A stretch of DNA of 64,000 nucleotides from a bacterium. Lineage in GTDB: Bacteria; Chloroflexota; Anaerolineae; Caldilineales; Caldilineaceae. A program made the position numbers and the translations under genes. Shown here piece by piece: positions 34,899-42,597 of this stretch; positions within the stretch are counted from its first letter, which is position 1, and every line of letters starts with the position of its first letter. A model generated the notes under the pieces. The model worked only from the letters and a program-made list of their open reading frames with translations. It was not told where the DNA came from and searched no databases. The stretch spans positions 62,001 through 126,000 of the forward strand of contig WGMT01000065.1 of the NCBI GenBank assembly GCA_016124945.1, written 5' to 3'.

Positions 34899-36767
34899 TT
34901 ACCGCTCCACTGCCGGGAGGTAAATGGCGTTGTTCAACGTGATGCCCTGTACGAGGGTTGCGATACGAGTGCCGTCGGCATCGGTGTAGCTGTTGACGTT
35001 GACGATGCTGCCCACGGTCAAAGTGCCGCGTGACTCGTTCAGAGCCGTGGCATCGGTGATGGTGTAGCCAACCCCGTCGATGACCCAGACAGATCCGGTG
35101 GCTGAGGCGTCGGCGGCGACAAGCGCATTCACCGCTTGCAGGCTGCCCACTTTGTTGTCGTCACCGGCGCCGGGGGGCACATGTGTTTCGATCTTCTTCA
35201 GCCGGTTGAAGCCGTCTTCAACGCGGTATTCCACTTTCACATAGCTGCCTTCCGCCGGCACAGCGCGTCTGTCGTTGATGAGGGTGGTCTGATCCGCCAC
35301 AAAGGTGACGCCGCCGATGATCCACCGGCCGTTGATGCCCACCGCAGGTTTCTGAACGACGAAGCCATAGCTCTTGAAGTGGCCTGCCTGTGAGGGGAAG
35401 TCATCGTCGTCGCTGGTTTCGATTTCTTTTGCAACCCGATCGCCTTCTCTATTGACCCGATACTCAACTTTGACTTTGACGCCTACAGCCAATGGCTTAT
35501 CGTCATCATCGTCATCGTCCAATTCGGTGCGCGTGGTGACCAAATAATTGATGCCGCTAATGGTCCACGTGCCGGTGTCGCCGCCGTTTGGCATCTCCTC
35601 GATGACGCCGTAGGCGTGTCCTTCTTTGCCGTAAGAATAGTCGTCATCATCGTCGTCGTCATCGTCGTCGCTTTTGTACTTGGTTTCAATCTTGCGGGCG
35701 ATATTTTCGTCGTTGCTGTTGGTGTAGAACTTTACTTCGACGAGCGCACCCACCGCGAAAGGACCGCGTTCAGCTTCCAACTTGGTCTGCTCGGTGACGC
35801 TGATGGCGATGCTGCCGATGAGCCACTGACCGGTGAGGCCGTCGGCAGGTATCTCGCGGATCACGCCGTAGACTTTGCCCTTGGGGAAGCCGGCGCTGCC
35901 GTCGTTATCGTCGTCGTCGCTACCGTAGCCGTCGCATTTGTAGCTGCTTTCCGTCTCGATCTCTTCGGCCCGGTGCGGTGTGCCGATGACATACTCAACC
36001 TCGACACAAGCCCCCACACGAAAACCACCGTCCTCCTGCTCGAAATCGGTATCGCTGTCGGCTGCGTAGACAACGCCGCCGATGGTCCACTCGCCGATGA
36101 AGCCGGTAGCCGGCATGGCATCAATGCGGGCATAGCGTTCGTGATCGTCGTCGTCGTCGTCTTTGTCGCGACAATCAGAGAAATCTTCGCTGTCGAGTTC
36201 GCTGGCACGATAACTGCCATCTGAGCGGACGGTGTAATCGACCTCCACACACGCGCCCAGTTGTACAGGGCCTTCGTCTTCATCGAATTCGGTGCGGCTA
36301 TCGGCAGTGAAGACTCGCCCGCGCACCGTCCACTGGCCGATGCGCCCCTCAGTGGGAACAGATTCTACGATGCCACGCCATTCGAGATCGTGTTTGTCAT
36401 CGCCGCCGTTGTCGCCGCCGCTGCCTTTACATTCGTAGGCTGGTTCGCTGTCAATCTCGTCGGCAATGTTGTTGCCGTTCGATTCAACATACTTCACCTT
36501 AGCGCAGGCACCTACAACCAGAGCGCCTTCCAATTCGTCGAATTCGGTGCTGTTGTTGGCCACAAAGACCTTGCCACCAACCGTCCACTCGCCGAGGCGT
36601 TGACTATCGCCGGGGGTGGCTTCGATCACGCCGCGCCAGATCAGATCCCCATCTTTGGCGTGGGCAGCACCGGCCTGCCAGCCCATGAGGCCGATGAAAA
36701 CACCTACAAAGAGCACCACAAACAGTGATACTTCTACTAGTTTGCGCATTGAATCTACTCTGTTCAT
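34899..36767 (-). CDS. Secreted seven-repeat DUF5666-like protein with acidic linkers
   Basis: 622 aa. After a hydrophobic signal segment (VSLFVVLFVGVFIGLMGW) come seven homologous modules of 65-75 residues. Each has a pattern like G-x-I-x-x-x-P...G-x-W-x-I-G-G-x-x-(Y/F)-x-x-x-x-x-T followed by V-G-A-x-V-x-V-x-Y and E-I-E. These fit DUF5666 beta-barrel modules. Linkers are aspartate-rich (up to ten acidic residues in a row), suggesting calcium or other cation binding. The C-terminus is AIYLPAVER, like the tail of the fragment at 14.5 kb. The start is ATG 36767 with AGAGGA upstream. Function unknown. Confidence 0.75.
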   Translation of the reverse strand: MNRVDSMRKLVEVSLFVVLFVGVFIGLMGWQAGAAHAKDGDLIWRGVIEATPGDSQRLGEWTVGGKVFVANNSTEFDELEGALVVGACAKVKYVESNGNNIADEIDSEPAYECKGSGGDNGGDDKHDLEWRGIVESVPTEGRIGQWTVRGRVFTADSRTEFDEDEGPVQLGACVEVDYTVRSDGSYRASELDSEDFSDCRDKDDDDDDHERYARIDAMPATGFIGEWTIGGVVYAADSDTDFEQEDGGFRVGACVEVEYVIGTPHRAEEIETESSYKCDGYGSDDDDNDGSAGFPKGKVYGVIREIPADGLTGQWLIGSIAISVTEQTKLEAERGPFAVGALVEVKFYTNSNDENIARKIETKYKSDDDDDDDDDDYSYGKEGHAYGVIEEMPNGGDTGTWTISGINYLVTTRTELDDDDDDDKPLAVGVKVKVEYRVNREGDRVAKEIETSDDDDFPSQAGHFKSYGFVVQKPAVGINGRWIIGGVTFVADQTTLINDRRAVPAEGSYVKVEYRVEDGFNRLKKIETHVPPGAGDDNKVGSLQAVNALVAADASATGSVWVIDGVGYTITDATALNESRGTLTVGSIVNVNSYTDADGTRIATLVQGITLNNAIYLPAVER

Positions 36768-36904
36768 AAAGAAATCCTCTTTTTGGTACATGGTTGAACT
36801 TGATTTCAGGCTTACACAAAAGATATGGCGGCAGTGCCCCGGTTTGATACACCAAGTTGAAAGACAAGTTTCCTTCCGCCGTTCGTCCTCTACCCTGGCC
36901 TGCC

Positions 36905-36945
36905 GGTTAGTCTAACGCGGAAAAATTCCCTCACGCTAGAGTCAA
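36905..36945 (-). promoter_or_regulatory. Possible alternative-sigma promoter of the DUF5666 gene
   Basis: The minus strand reads GAGGGAATTTTTCCGCG then TTAGACTAACCGG, reminiscent of promoters used by some ECF sigma factors. This is pattern resemblance only; the distance to the start is about 140 nt. Confidence 0.25.
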
Positions 36946-37036
36946 ACTTTTCCTGATACCCCTACAGCCTCGTACTGGTTACACTGTCCATAACAGATGG
37001 TGGACACGGTCCTTGGGGCCGGAAAGGCTGGTACAC

Positions 37037-37477
37037 ATGCTCCTACGATTGCTGCTGGCAATCCCCAAAGCAGAAGAGTTGACGCTGGTTCACTCGATCC
37101 TCGATTCGGCGCTTGACTTGACCTGTCTGGACGTTGCCGCCGACGAAGCCCAAAGTGAAGAGGCACTACAATCCACCCTGGCAGAGAAACGCCACGACAT
37201 TGTGATTCTCGATTGGGACCTGGCCGAGGCAAAGACACCTGCCCTGGTTCGATCAATGCTCCGTCACAATCCACAGCTACGCATTGTGGTTCTACTTCCG
37301 CTCTCTTATCGTCAATATCGCCAAATGGTGTGGGACGCCGGCGCTTGTAACGGCATTCCACGTGAGCACATGGACCAGGAATGGCTTTCAACCGTTCTCT
37401 GCTTGATGCACCGCGCAATGGAGCGCGAGAAACGCATCCTGGCCACCTGTCAAAAGGAAGAAGTTGTCTATGGCTAG
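37037..37477 (+). CDS. Degenerate receiver-domain protein
   Basis: 146 aa. The fold pattern of a response-regulator receiver is visible: LRLLLAIPKAEEL, KRHDIVILDWDL with an aspartate, LRIVVLLPL, then DAGACNGIPREHM. The first strand lacks the acidic pair, and the conserved lysine after the final strand is replaced by IPRE, so phosphorylation is doubtful. No output domain. It overlaps the molybdoenzyme gene by eight bases, suggesting a coupled regulatory or assembly role. ATG 37037 is used; a TTG at 37013 is an alternative. Confidence 0.6.
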   Translation: MLLRLLLAIPKAEELTLVHSILDSALDLTCLDVAADEAQSEEALQSTLAEKRHDIVILDWDLAEAKTPALVRSMLRHNPQLRIVVLLPLSYRQYRQMVWDAGACNGIPREHMDQEWLSTVLCLMHRAMEREKRILATCQKEEVVYG

Positions 37478-39758
37478 AGTAAATCTCGAAATCACCCGCC
37501 GTCGCTTTTTGCAGGCGAGCGCGCTGAGTGCAGGGGGCTTGCTCCTCTCTGCGCGCACGACGCTGGCCAATAAGCTGGATCAGGCCGGTATCCCCGTGCC
37601 CTGGTTCTTGCAAGGAGAGATCACAACCACCTACAACTACTGCGACATGTGCCCGTGGCGCTGTGGCGTCGTTGTGCAAAGCCAAAACGGCGTCGTCAAG
37701 AAGATCGACGGCAACCCCAAGGATCCCAAGAGCCGCGGTCTCCTCTGCGCGCGTGGACAGGCCGGGCCTTCGTTTATGTACGATCCGGATCGGCTGCGTT
37801 CACCCATGATCCGCACCGGCGAACGGGGCGAAGGCAAGTTTAGAGAGGTCACCTGGGAAGAGGCGCTAGACTACACCGCCGAGAAGTTACAGGCGCTGAC
37901 AGAGAGCTATGGGCAGGAATCGTTGGCCATCCTCGGCCACACATCAGGTGACTTCTGGTTTACCGACTACTTTGCCCAGGCATTCGGCACGCCCAACGCG
38001 GCCAAACCGTCTTCTTCGCTCTGCACCAGCCCGCGCGAAGAAGCGGCGTTGCTCACCTTTGGCATGGCCATCGGCAACCACGAACCCGCCGACTGGGAAT
38101 TCACCGATTGTATCGTCCTCTTTGGCACACACATCGGCGAAGACGCCCGCAACACCATGATGCAGGATTTCGCCAACGCCCGCGCCCGCGGCGCTCGGGT
38201 GATTGTGGTTGATCCTCGCTTTTCTACGATTGCCAGCAAAGGCGACTACTGGCTGCCCATCAAACCGGGGACAGACACGGCGCTGCTCCTGGCCTGGATG
38301 AATGTCCTCATCAATGAGGAACGCTACGCCCAGGATTATGTGGCCGAATGGACGGTGGGCTTTGATGAACTCAAGGCGCACGTCCAGGAATTCACACCGG
38401 AGTGGGCCGCCGAAATCACCGATCTGACAGCCGAGCAGATCGTCGCCACCGCCCGCCTCATGGCCGACAAGTCACCGCGTACGGTGATTGTACCGGGTCG
38501 TCACGTCACCTGGTACGGCAACGACACCCAGCGCATGCGCGCAATTTACATCGTCAACGCGCTGTTGGGTTCTATCGGCAACGAAGGTGGCCTCTACCTC
38601 AACAAGACGCCCTACGTCGAAGCCTACCCACACCCGCCCTTCACGGTGCAGGGGAGTTCGGGCGGCTGTTCTGCCACCCCTGGCGAGGAAGGCGACACCC
38701 TGCCGCTTGGCCCCACCGGCAAGGCCCGCGCCGACGGCGTGCGCGAGAAGTTCATGCGCGGGCCAACGGCGGTGCAAGAGCTGATTGAGCCGATGATCAG
38801 CGGCGAGCCTTACCCGATCAAGGGGCTGATCGCCTACGGCATCAACATCTTCCACACCATCCCCAACGGCCCACGCACACAGGAAGCGCTCAAGAATCTC
38901 GATTTCTTCCTGGCCATCGACGTGCTGCCGGTTGAACATGTGGCCTGGGCCGATGTTGTCTTCCCCGAAGCCACCTACCTGGAACGTCACGACGAACTGT
39001 GGACCTGTGGACATAAAACGCCTTACATTGGTCTGCGCGAACCGGCGGTCGAGCCGCTTTACGACACCAAACCCGCCTGGTGGATGGCACGCGAACTCGG
39101 CATGCGCCTGGGATTGGAGCAGTTCTTCCGCTGGGAGACGGCGCAGGAGTATCTCAACGCCCGCCTGCTCTCCATCGGCTCCAACGTGCAGAAATTGCAC
39201 GACGAAGGCGGCGTGATTGTGCAGAAAGGGAAGGCATACATCGCCGATTTCAAGGGCGATTCTCCCTTCAACACACCGTCGAAGAAGATCGAACTCTACT
39301 CCGAAGCGCTGGCAATCGTCGGCCAGGATCCGATGCCCGTCTACGAAGCCACCGAAGAAGTACCCGACGGCTACTTCCGTATGCTCTATGGCCGTCACCC
39401 GCTGCACACCTTCGGCAAGACACAGAACACGCCGGTATTGCACGAACTCTACCCCGAAAACGAAGTCTGGGTGAACGAAGACAAAGCCACGGAAGCCGGC
39501 TTTGCACAGGGTGAATACGTCTGGCTCGAAAACCAGGACGGCGTGCGCAGCGGCCCCATCAAGGTGAAGGCGACACAGCGCATCCGCGGCGATGCGGTTT
39601 ATCTCGTCCACGGTTTCGGGCACAACGCGCCGGGGCTGTCCCTGGCACACGGCAAGGGCGCCAGCGACGCGGCTCTGGCCACTCGGTATAAACTCGATCC
39701 CATTGCCGGCAGCGCAGGCATGCGCGTCAACTTTGTGCGGCTGGTGAAGGAGGCTTAA
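37470..39758 (+). CDS. Exported molybdopterin oxidoreductase catalytic subunit (polysulfide/thiosulfate reductase-like)
   Basis: 762 aa, DMSO reductase superfamily. A twin-arginine signal (ITRRRFLQASALSAGG) indicates folded export. The [4Fe-4S] site is YCDMCPWRCGVV with a fourth cysteine in LLCARGQ. A likely Mo-ligand cysteine lies in SLCTSPREEA. The C-terminal cap domain begins around FRMLYGRHPLHTF. The domain layout fits PsrA/PhsA-type enzymes, but other sulfur or selenium oxyanion substrates are possible. The Fe-S subunit follows after two bases and a multi-rhodanese lipoprotein comes next, supporting sulfur chemistry. ATG 37470 is used; a TTG six bases upstream is possible. Confidence 0.85.
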   Translation: MARVNLEITRRRFLQASALSAGGLLLSARTTLANKLDQAGIPVPWFLQGEITTTYNYCDMCPWRCGVVVQSQNGVVKKIDGNPKDPKSRGLLCARGQAGPSFMYDPDRLRSPMIRTGERGEGKFREVTWEEALDYTAEKLQALTESYGQESLAILGHTSGDFWFTDYFAQAFGTPNAAKPSSSLCTSPREEAALLTFGMAIGNHEPADWEFTDCIVLFGTHIGEDARNTMMQDFANARARGARVIVVDPRFSTIASKGDYWLPIKPGTDTALLLAWMNVLINEERYAQDYVAEWTVGFDELKAHVQEFTPEWAAEITDLTAEQIVATARLMADKSPRTVIVPGRHVTWYGNDTQRMRAIYIVNALLGSIGNEGGLYLNKTPYVEAYPHPPFTVQGSSGGCSATPGEEGDTLPLGPTGKARADGVREKFMRGPTAVQELIEPMISGEPYPIKGLIAYGINIFHTIPNGPRTQEALKNLDFFLAIDVLPVEHVAWADVVFPEATYLERHDELWTCGHKTPYIGLREPAVEPLYDTKPAWWMARELGMRLGLEQFFRWETAQEYLNARLLSIGSNVQKLHDEGGVIVQKGKAYIADFKGDSPFNTPSKKIELYSEALAIVGQDPMPVYEATEEVPDGYFRMLYGRHPLHTFGKTQNTPVLHELYPENEVWVNEDKATEAGFAQGEYVWLENQDGVRSGPIKVKATQRIRGDAVYLVHGFGHNAPGLSLAHGKGASDAALATRYKLDPIAGSAGMRVNFVRLVKEA

Positions 39759-39760
39759 GC

Positions 39761-40537
39761 ATGGAACCCCGTTATGGTATTTTGATCGACCTCACTCGCT
39801 GCGTCGGCTGTCAAGCCTGCGTGGTGGCCTGCAAAACGGGCAACGAACTTGTCCCTGGTCAGGCGTACATCGACATTCAAGAGAAGGTACACGGCCAGTT
39901 CCCTGTGCTGAGTGCGTCCTTCCTCACCCATCGCTGTTACCACTGCGGCGACGCCGCCTGTGTGGCCGTCTGCCCCACAGGTGCACTGTACAAGAAATAT
40001 CGCTTCACCGCCGTAGACGCAGAAAAGTGCATTGCCTGCGAACGCTGCATCAGCGCCTGCCCCTACGACATCCCGCAGATGGTTGATGATCGCGTCTCCA
40101 AATGCACGGGCTGTATGGAGTTGATCGAATCAGGCGGCGAACCCTGGTGCGTACAGACCTGCCCCAGCGGTGCGCTCCTCTTTGGTAGCCGCCGCACCTT
40201 GATGAACCAGGCGCTGGATCAGATTGACTCGATCCGTGGGCAGTTCCCCAAAGCGCAGATCTACGGTCAGACCGAAGCCGGCGGCCTTAGCGTCTTCCTG
40301 ATTCTGCCCGACGAGCCTGCGGCACTTGATCTGCCCAATCTCGAACAAATCGAAGAGCGGCGCAGCAAGATCCGCCGCGCCGAAACGCCCACCGCGCCTT
40401 CGCTAGCCAAAGCAGAAGTCAAGTCATCGAGCCTGGGCACGCTGGCCCTGAGCCTCGGCTTTACCGGCCTGGCCGCCCTGCTCAACCGACGGCAGCAGGT
40501 CAATCGTTATGAAATTGATTTGGAGGTTGGTGATTAG
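39761..40537 (+). CDS. Ferredoxin-type Fe-S subunit of the molybdoenzyme, with C-terminal membrane segment
   Basis: 258 aa. Four cysteine clusters typical of PsrB/DmsB: CVGCQACVVAC, CYHCGDAACVAVCPTG, CIACERCISACPYD and CTGCMELIE...CVQTCPSG. They would carry four [4Fe-4S] clusters from the catalytic subunit. The extra C-terminal tail has a hydrophobic stretch (LGTLALSLGFTGLAALL) that may anchor the complex, since no NrfD/PsrC-type membrane subunit is encoded nearby. The final residues (VGD) and stop are read from the adjoining GGTGATT repeat. Confidence 0.87.
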   Translation: MEPRYGILIDLTRCVGCQACVVACKTGNELVPGQAYIDIQEKVHGQFPVLSASFLTHRCYHCGDAACVAVCPTGALYKKYRFTAVDAEKCIACERCISACPYDIPQMVDDRVSKCTGCMELIESGGEPWCVQTCPSGALLFGSRRTLMNQALDQIDSIRGQFPKAQIYGQTEAGGLSVFLILPDEPAALDLPNLEQIEERRSKIRRAETPTAPSLAKAEVKSSSLGTLALSLGFTGLAALLNRRQQVNRYEIDLEVGD

Positions 40538-40622
40538 AGATTGGTGATTGGTGATTAGGGAGAGTAGCCGATGGCGCTACCATTCTCTGCCCTAATCACC
40601 AATCACTAGTCACCAGTCACCT
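40525..40622. repeat. Heptamer-word hairpin (GGTGATT type)
   Basis: The left arm repeats ggtgatt words (ggttggtgattagagattgg and onward), the right arm is complementary (cctaatcaccaatcac, caccagtcacc). AGAGTAGCC/GGCGCTACC-type pairing forms the apex. It contains the stop codon of the Fe-S subunit gene. Confidence 0.75.
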
Positions 40623-40657
40623 CTCCATAGAATACTCACTCTCTAAGGAGAAGATTG

Positions 40658-42433
40658 ATGCGTACCCTGAGAAATTCTCGCAAACTGGCTGCGTTGTTGT
40701 TGATCATGACACTGTTGCTCAGTGCATGTGCGATTCCACAGATCGCAGTACCCGTTGCGCCCGAAGCGCCCGCCGAAGCCGTGGCGGAAGCCGAAGCGAC
40801 GGCTGAACCAGCCGAGGAAGCCACGGCCGAACCTGTCGAAGAAGCCGCAGCAGAAGAAGCTGCACCCACCGGCGAAGTGGACGTTACCGCCGTTGTCGAC
40901 GCCTACCTGTCGTCGATTCCCGATGGCTTCCTGGTTGTCGGCCTGGATGCCTTCAAGCAACAGATGGAAGTCACCGATGTCTATGTCGTGGATGTGCGCG
41001 AAGTAGGCGAATACGAAGCCGGCCACATCGAAGGCGCGGTGAACATCCCCATCCGCACACTGGCGCAGAACCTGGATCAGATCCCCAGCGACATGCCGGT
41101 GATCGTCTACTGTGCATCGGGTCAACGCGCGGGGATAGCCACCAGCGTGCTGCGCTCGTTGGGCTATGAGAATGTGCGCTCCTTCGCCGCCGGTTGGCGC
41201 GGTTGGAGCGCTGCCGCCGAGCCGGTGAGCACAGAGGCCGCCGAAGCCGGTTCCTTTGAAGTCGTCGCCGATCCTGCCTTGGTGGCTGTGGCCGACGATT
41301 TCCTGAGCACTATCCCCGAAGGCTTCCTCGCCGTCGGTACGGTGGAAAAGCTCGAAACCATGATGGACGCCACCGACGTCTTCTTGATCGACGTGCGCGA
41401 GGAATCCGAAGTCGCCGAAACCGGCATGATTCCCGGCGCGGTGAACATCCCGATCCGTACCCTCGGTCAGAACCTCGACCAGATCCCGACGGATCAGCCG
41501 GTGGTCATCTACTGCAAGAGCGGCTTCCGCGCCGCCCTGGCTTTGGGCGCACTGCAATTGATCGGCTACCAGAACACACAGACCTTCCCACCCAGTTTCC
41601 AGGGTTGGGAAGATGCCGAAGTCCCCGCGGCCGAAGAACCGGCGGTTGAGACCGGCGCGGTTGAGGTTGACACCGTTGTTGCCACTGTAGATGCCTACCT
41701 TTCCACCATGCCCGATGGTTTCCTCTCTGTCAGCCTGGATGCCTTTAAGGCGCAGATGGAAGCCACCGACGTCTACGTGATCGATGTGCGCGAGGTCAAC
41801 GATTACGAAGCCGGCCACATCGAAGGCGCGGTGAACATCCCGATTCGCACCCTGGCGCAGAACCTGAGCGCCATCCCCACCGACATGCCGGTAATCGTCT
41901 ACTGTGCATCGGGGCTGCGCGCCGGGCTCTCCGTTTCGGTGCTCCATTCCCTTGGTTACACCAATGTACGTGCCTACGCTGCCAGTTGGCGGGGGTGGAC
42001 GGCCAACAATGAACCCGTCAGCATGGAACCGGTGGAACTGGGTTCCTTTGACGTACCTGAAATCGATCCAGCGTTGTTCGCCGCCGCCGACGGTTTCCTG
42101 AGCGCCATCCCTGATGGTTACTACGGCATTAGTTCAGTTGAAAGACTGACTGAGATGATGGACGCCACCGACGTCTTCCTGCTCGATGTGCGCGAAGACG
42201 CCGAAGTGGCCGAAACCGGCATGATCCCCGGCGCCACCCACATTGCCATTCGCACCATCGGCCAGAACCTGGAACAGATCCCCACGGATCAGCCGGTAAT
42301 CGTCTACTGCAAGAGCGGCTTCCGAGCGGCGCTGGCCGCCGGTGCCCTGCATGTAATGGGCTACAACAACGTCCGCGCCTTCCCGCCCAGCATGAACGGC
42401 TGGCTCGAAGCCGGTGAAGAAGTCGCCAAATAG
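40658..42433 (+). CDS. Lipoprotein with four tandem rhodanese domains
   Basis: 591 aa. A lipobox (LLLIMTLLLSACA) is followed by a Pro/Ala/Glu-rich spacer and four rhodanese domains, each with a catalytic-loop cysteine: C152 (YCASGQRAG), C286 (YCKSGFRAA), C416 (YCASGLRAG) and C551 (YCKSGFRAA). Domains 1 and 3 share one loop type, 2 and 4 the other, so a two-domain unit was duplicated (A-B-A-B). Rhodaneses move sulfane sulfur between carriers, so this protein could hand sulfur to or from the molybdoenzyme encoded upstream at the outer membrane face. The start is ATG 40658 with AAGGAG. Confidence 0.88.
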   Translation: MRTLRNSRKLAALLLIMTLLLSACAIPQIAVPVAPEAPAEAVAEAEATAEPAEEATAEPVEEAAAEEAAPTGEVDVTAVVDAYLSSIPDGFLVVGLDAFKQQMEVTDVYVVDVREVGEYEAGHIEGAVNIPIRTLAQNLDQIPSDMPVIVYCASGQRAGIATSVLRSLGYENVRSFAAGWRGWSAAAEPVSTEAAEAGSFEVVADPALVAVADDFLSTIPEGFLAVGTVEKLETMMDATDVFLIDVREESEVAETGMIPGAVNIPIRTLGQNLDQIPTDQPVVIYCKSGFRAALALGALQLIGYQNTQTFPPSFQGWEDAEVPAAEEPAVETGAVEVDTVVATVDAYLSTMPDGFLSVSLDAFKAQMEATDVYVIDVREVNDYEAGHIEGAVNIPIRTLAQNLSAIPTDMPVIVYCASGLRAGLSVSVLHSLGYTNVRAYAASWRGWTANNEPVSMEPVELGSFDVPEIDPALFAAADGFLSAIPDGYYGISSVERLTEMMDATDVFLLDVREDAEVAETGMIPGATHIAIRTIGQNLEQIPTDQPVIVYCKSGFRAALAAGALHVMGYNNVRAFPPSMNGWLEAGEEVAK

Positions 42434-42447
42434 GCACTTCCTCCCTC

Positions 42448-42486
42448 AAAAAAAACGGGCGACCCGTCTCGGGTCGCCCGTTTTTT
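42448..42486 (+). terminator. Terminator of the molybdoenzyme-rhodanese operon
   Basis: A 16-bp perfect stem (AAAAAACGGGCGACCC) with loop gtctc, followed by a run of T. Confidence 0.92.
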
Positions 42487-42510
42487 GTATATCGTTGTTT
42501 GCAGGCTGGG

Positions 42511-42588
42511 GATTAGGGGATTAAGCGATTAGGGGATTTCAGATCGTCTACACGATCTGAAATCCCCTAATCGCTTAATCCCCTAATC
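42511..42588. repeat. 37-bp perfect hairpin of octamer words with conserved core
   Basis: 42511-42547 is exactly complementary to 42552-42588 with loop ctac. Each arm is built of gattaggg/gattaagc octamers and ends in the core GATTTCAGATCGT. The same core caps the hairpin at 55871-55932. It sits at the 3' end of the LysM glycosidase gene. Confidence 0.95.
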
Positions 42589-42597
42589 TCAAATCTT

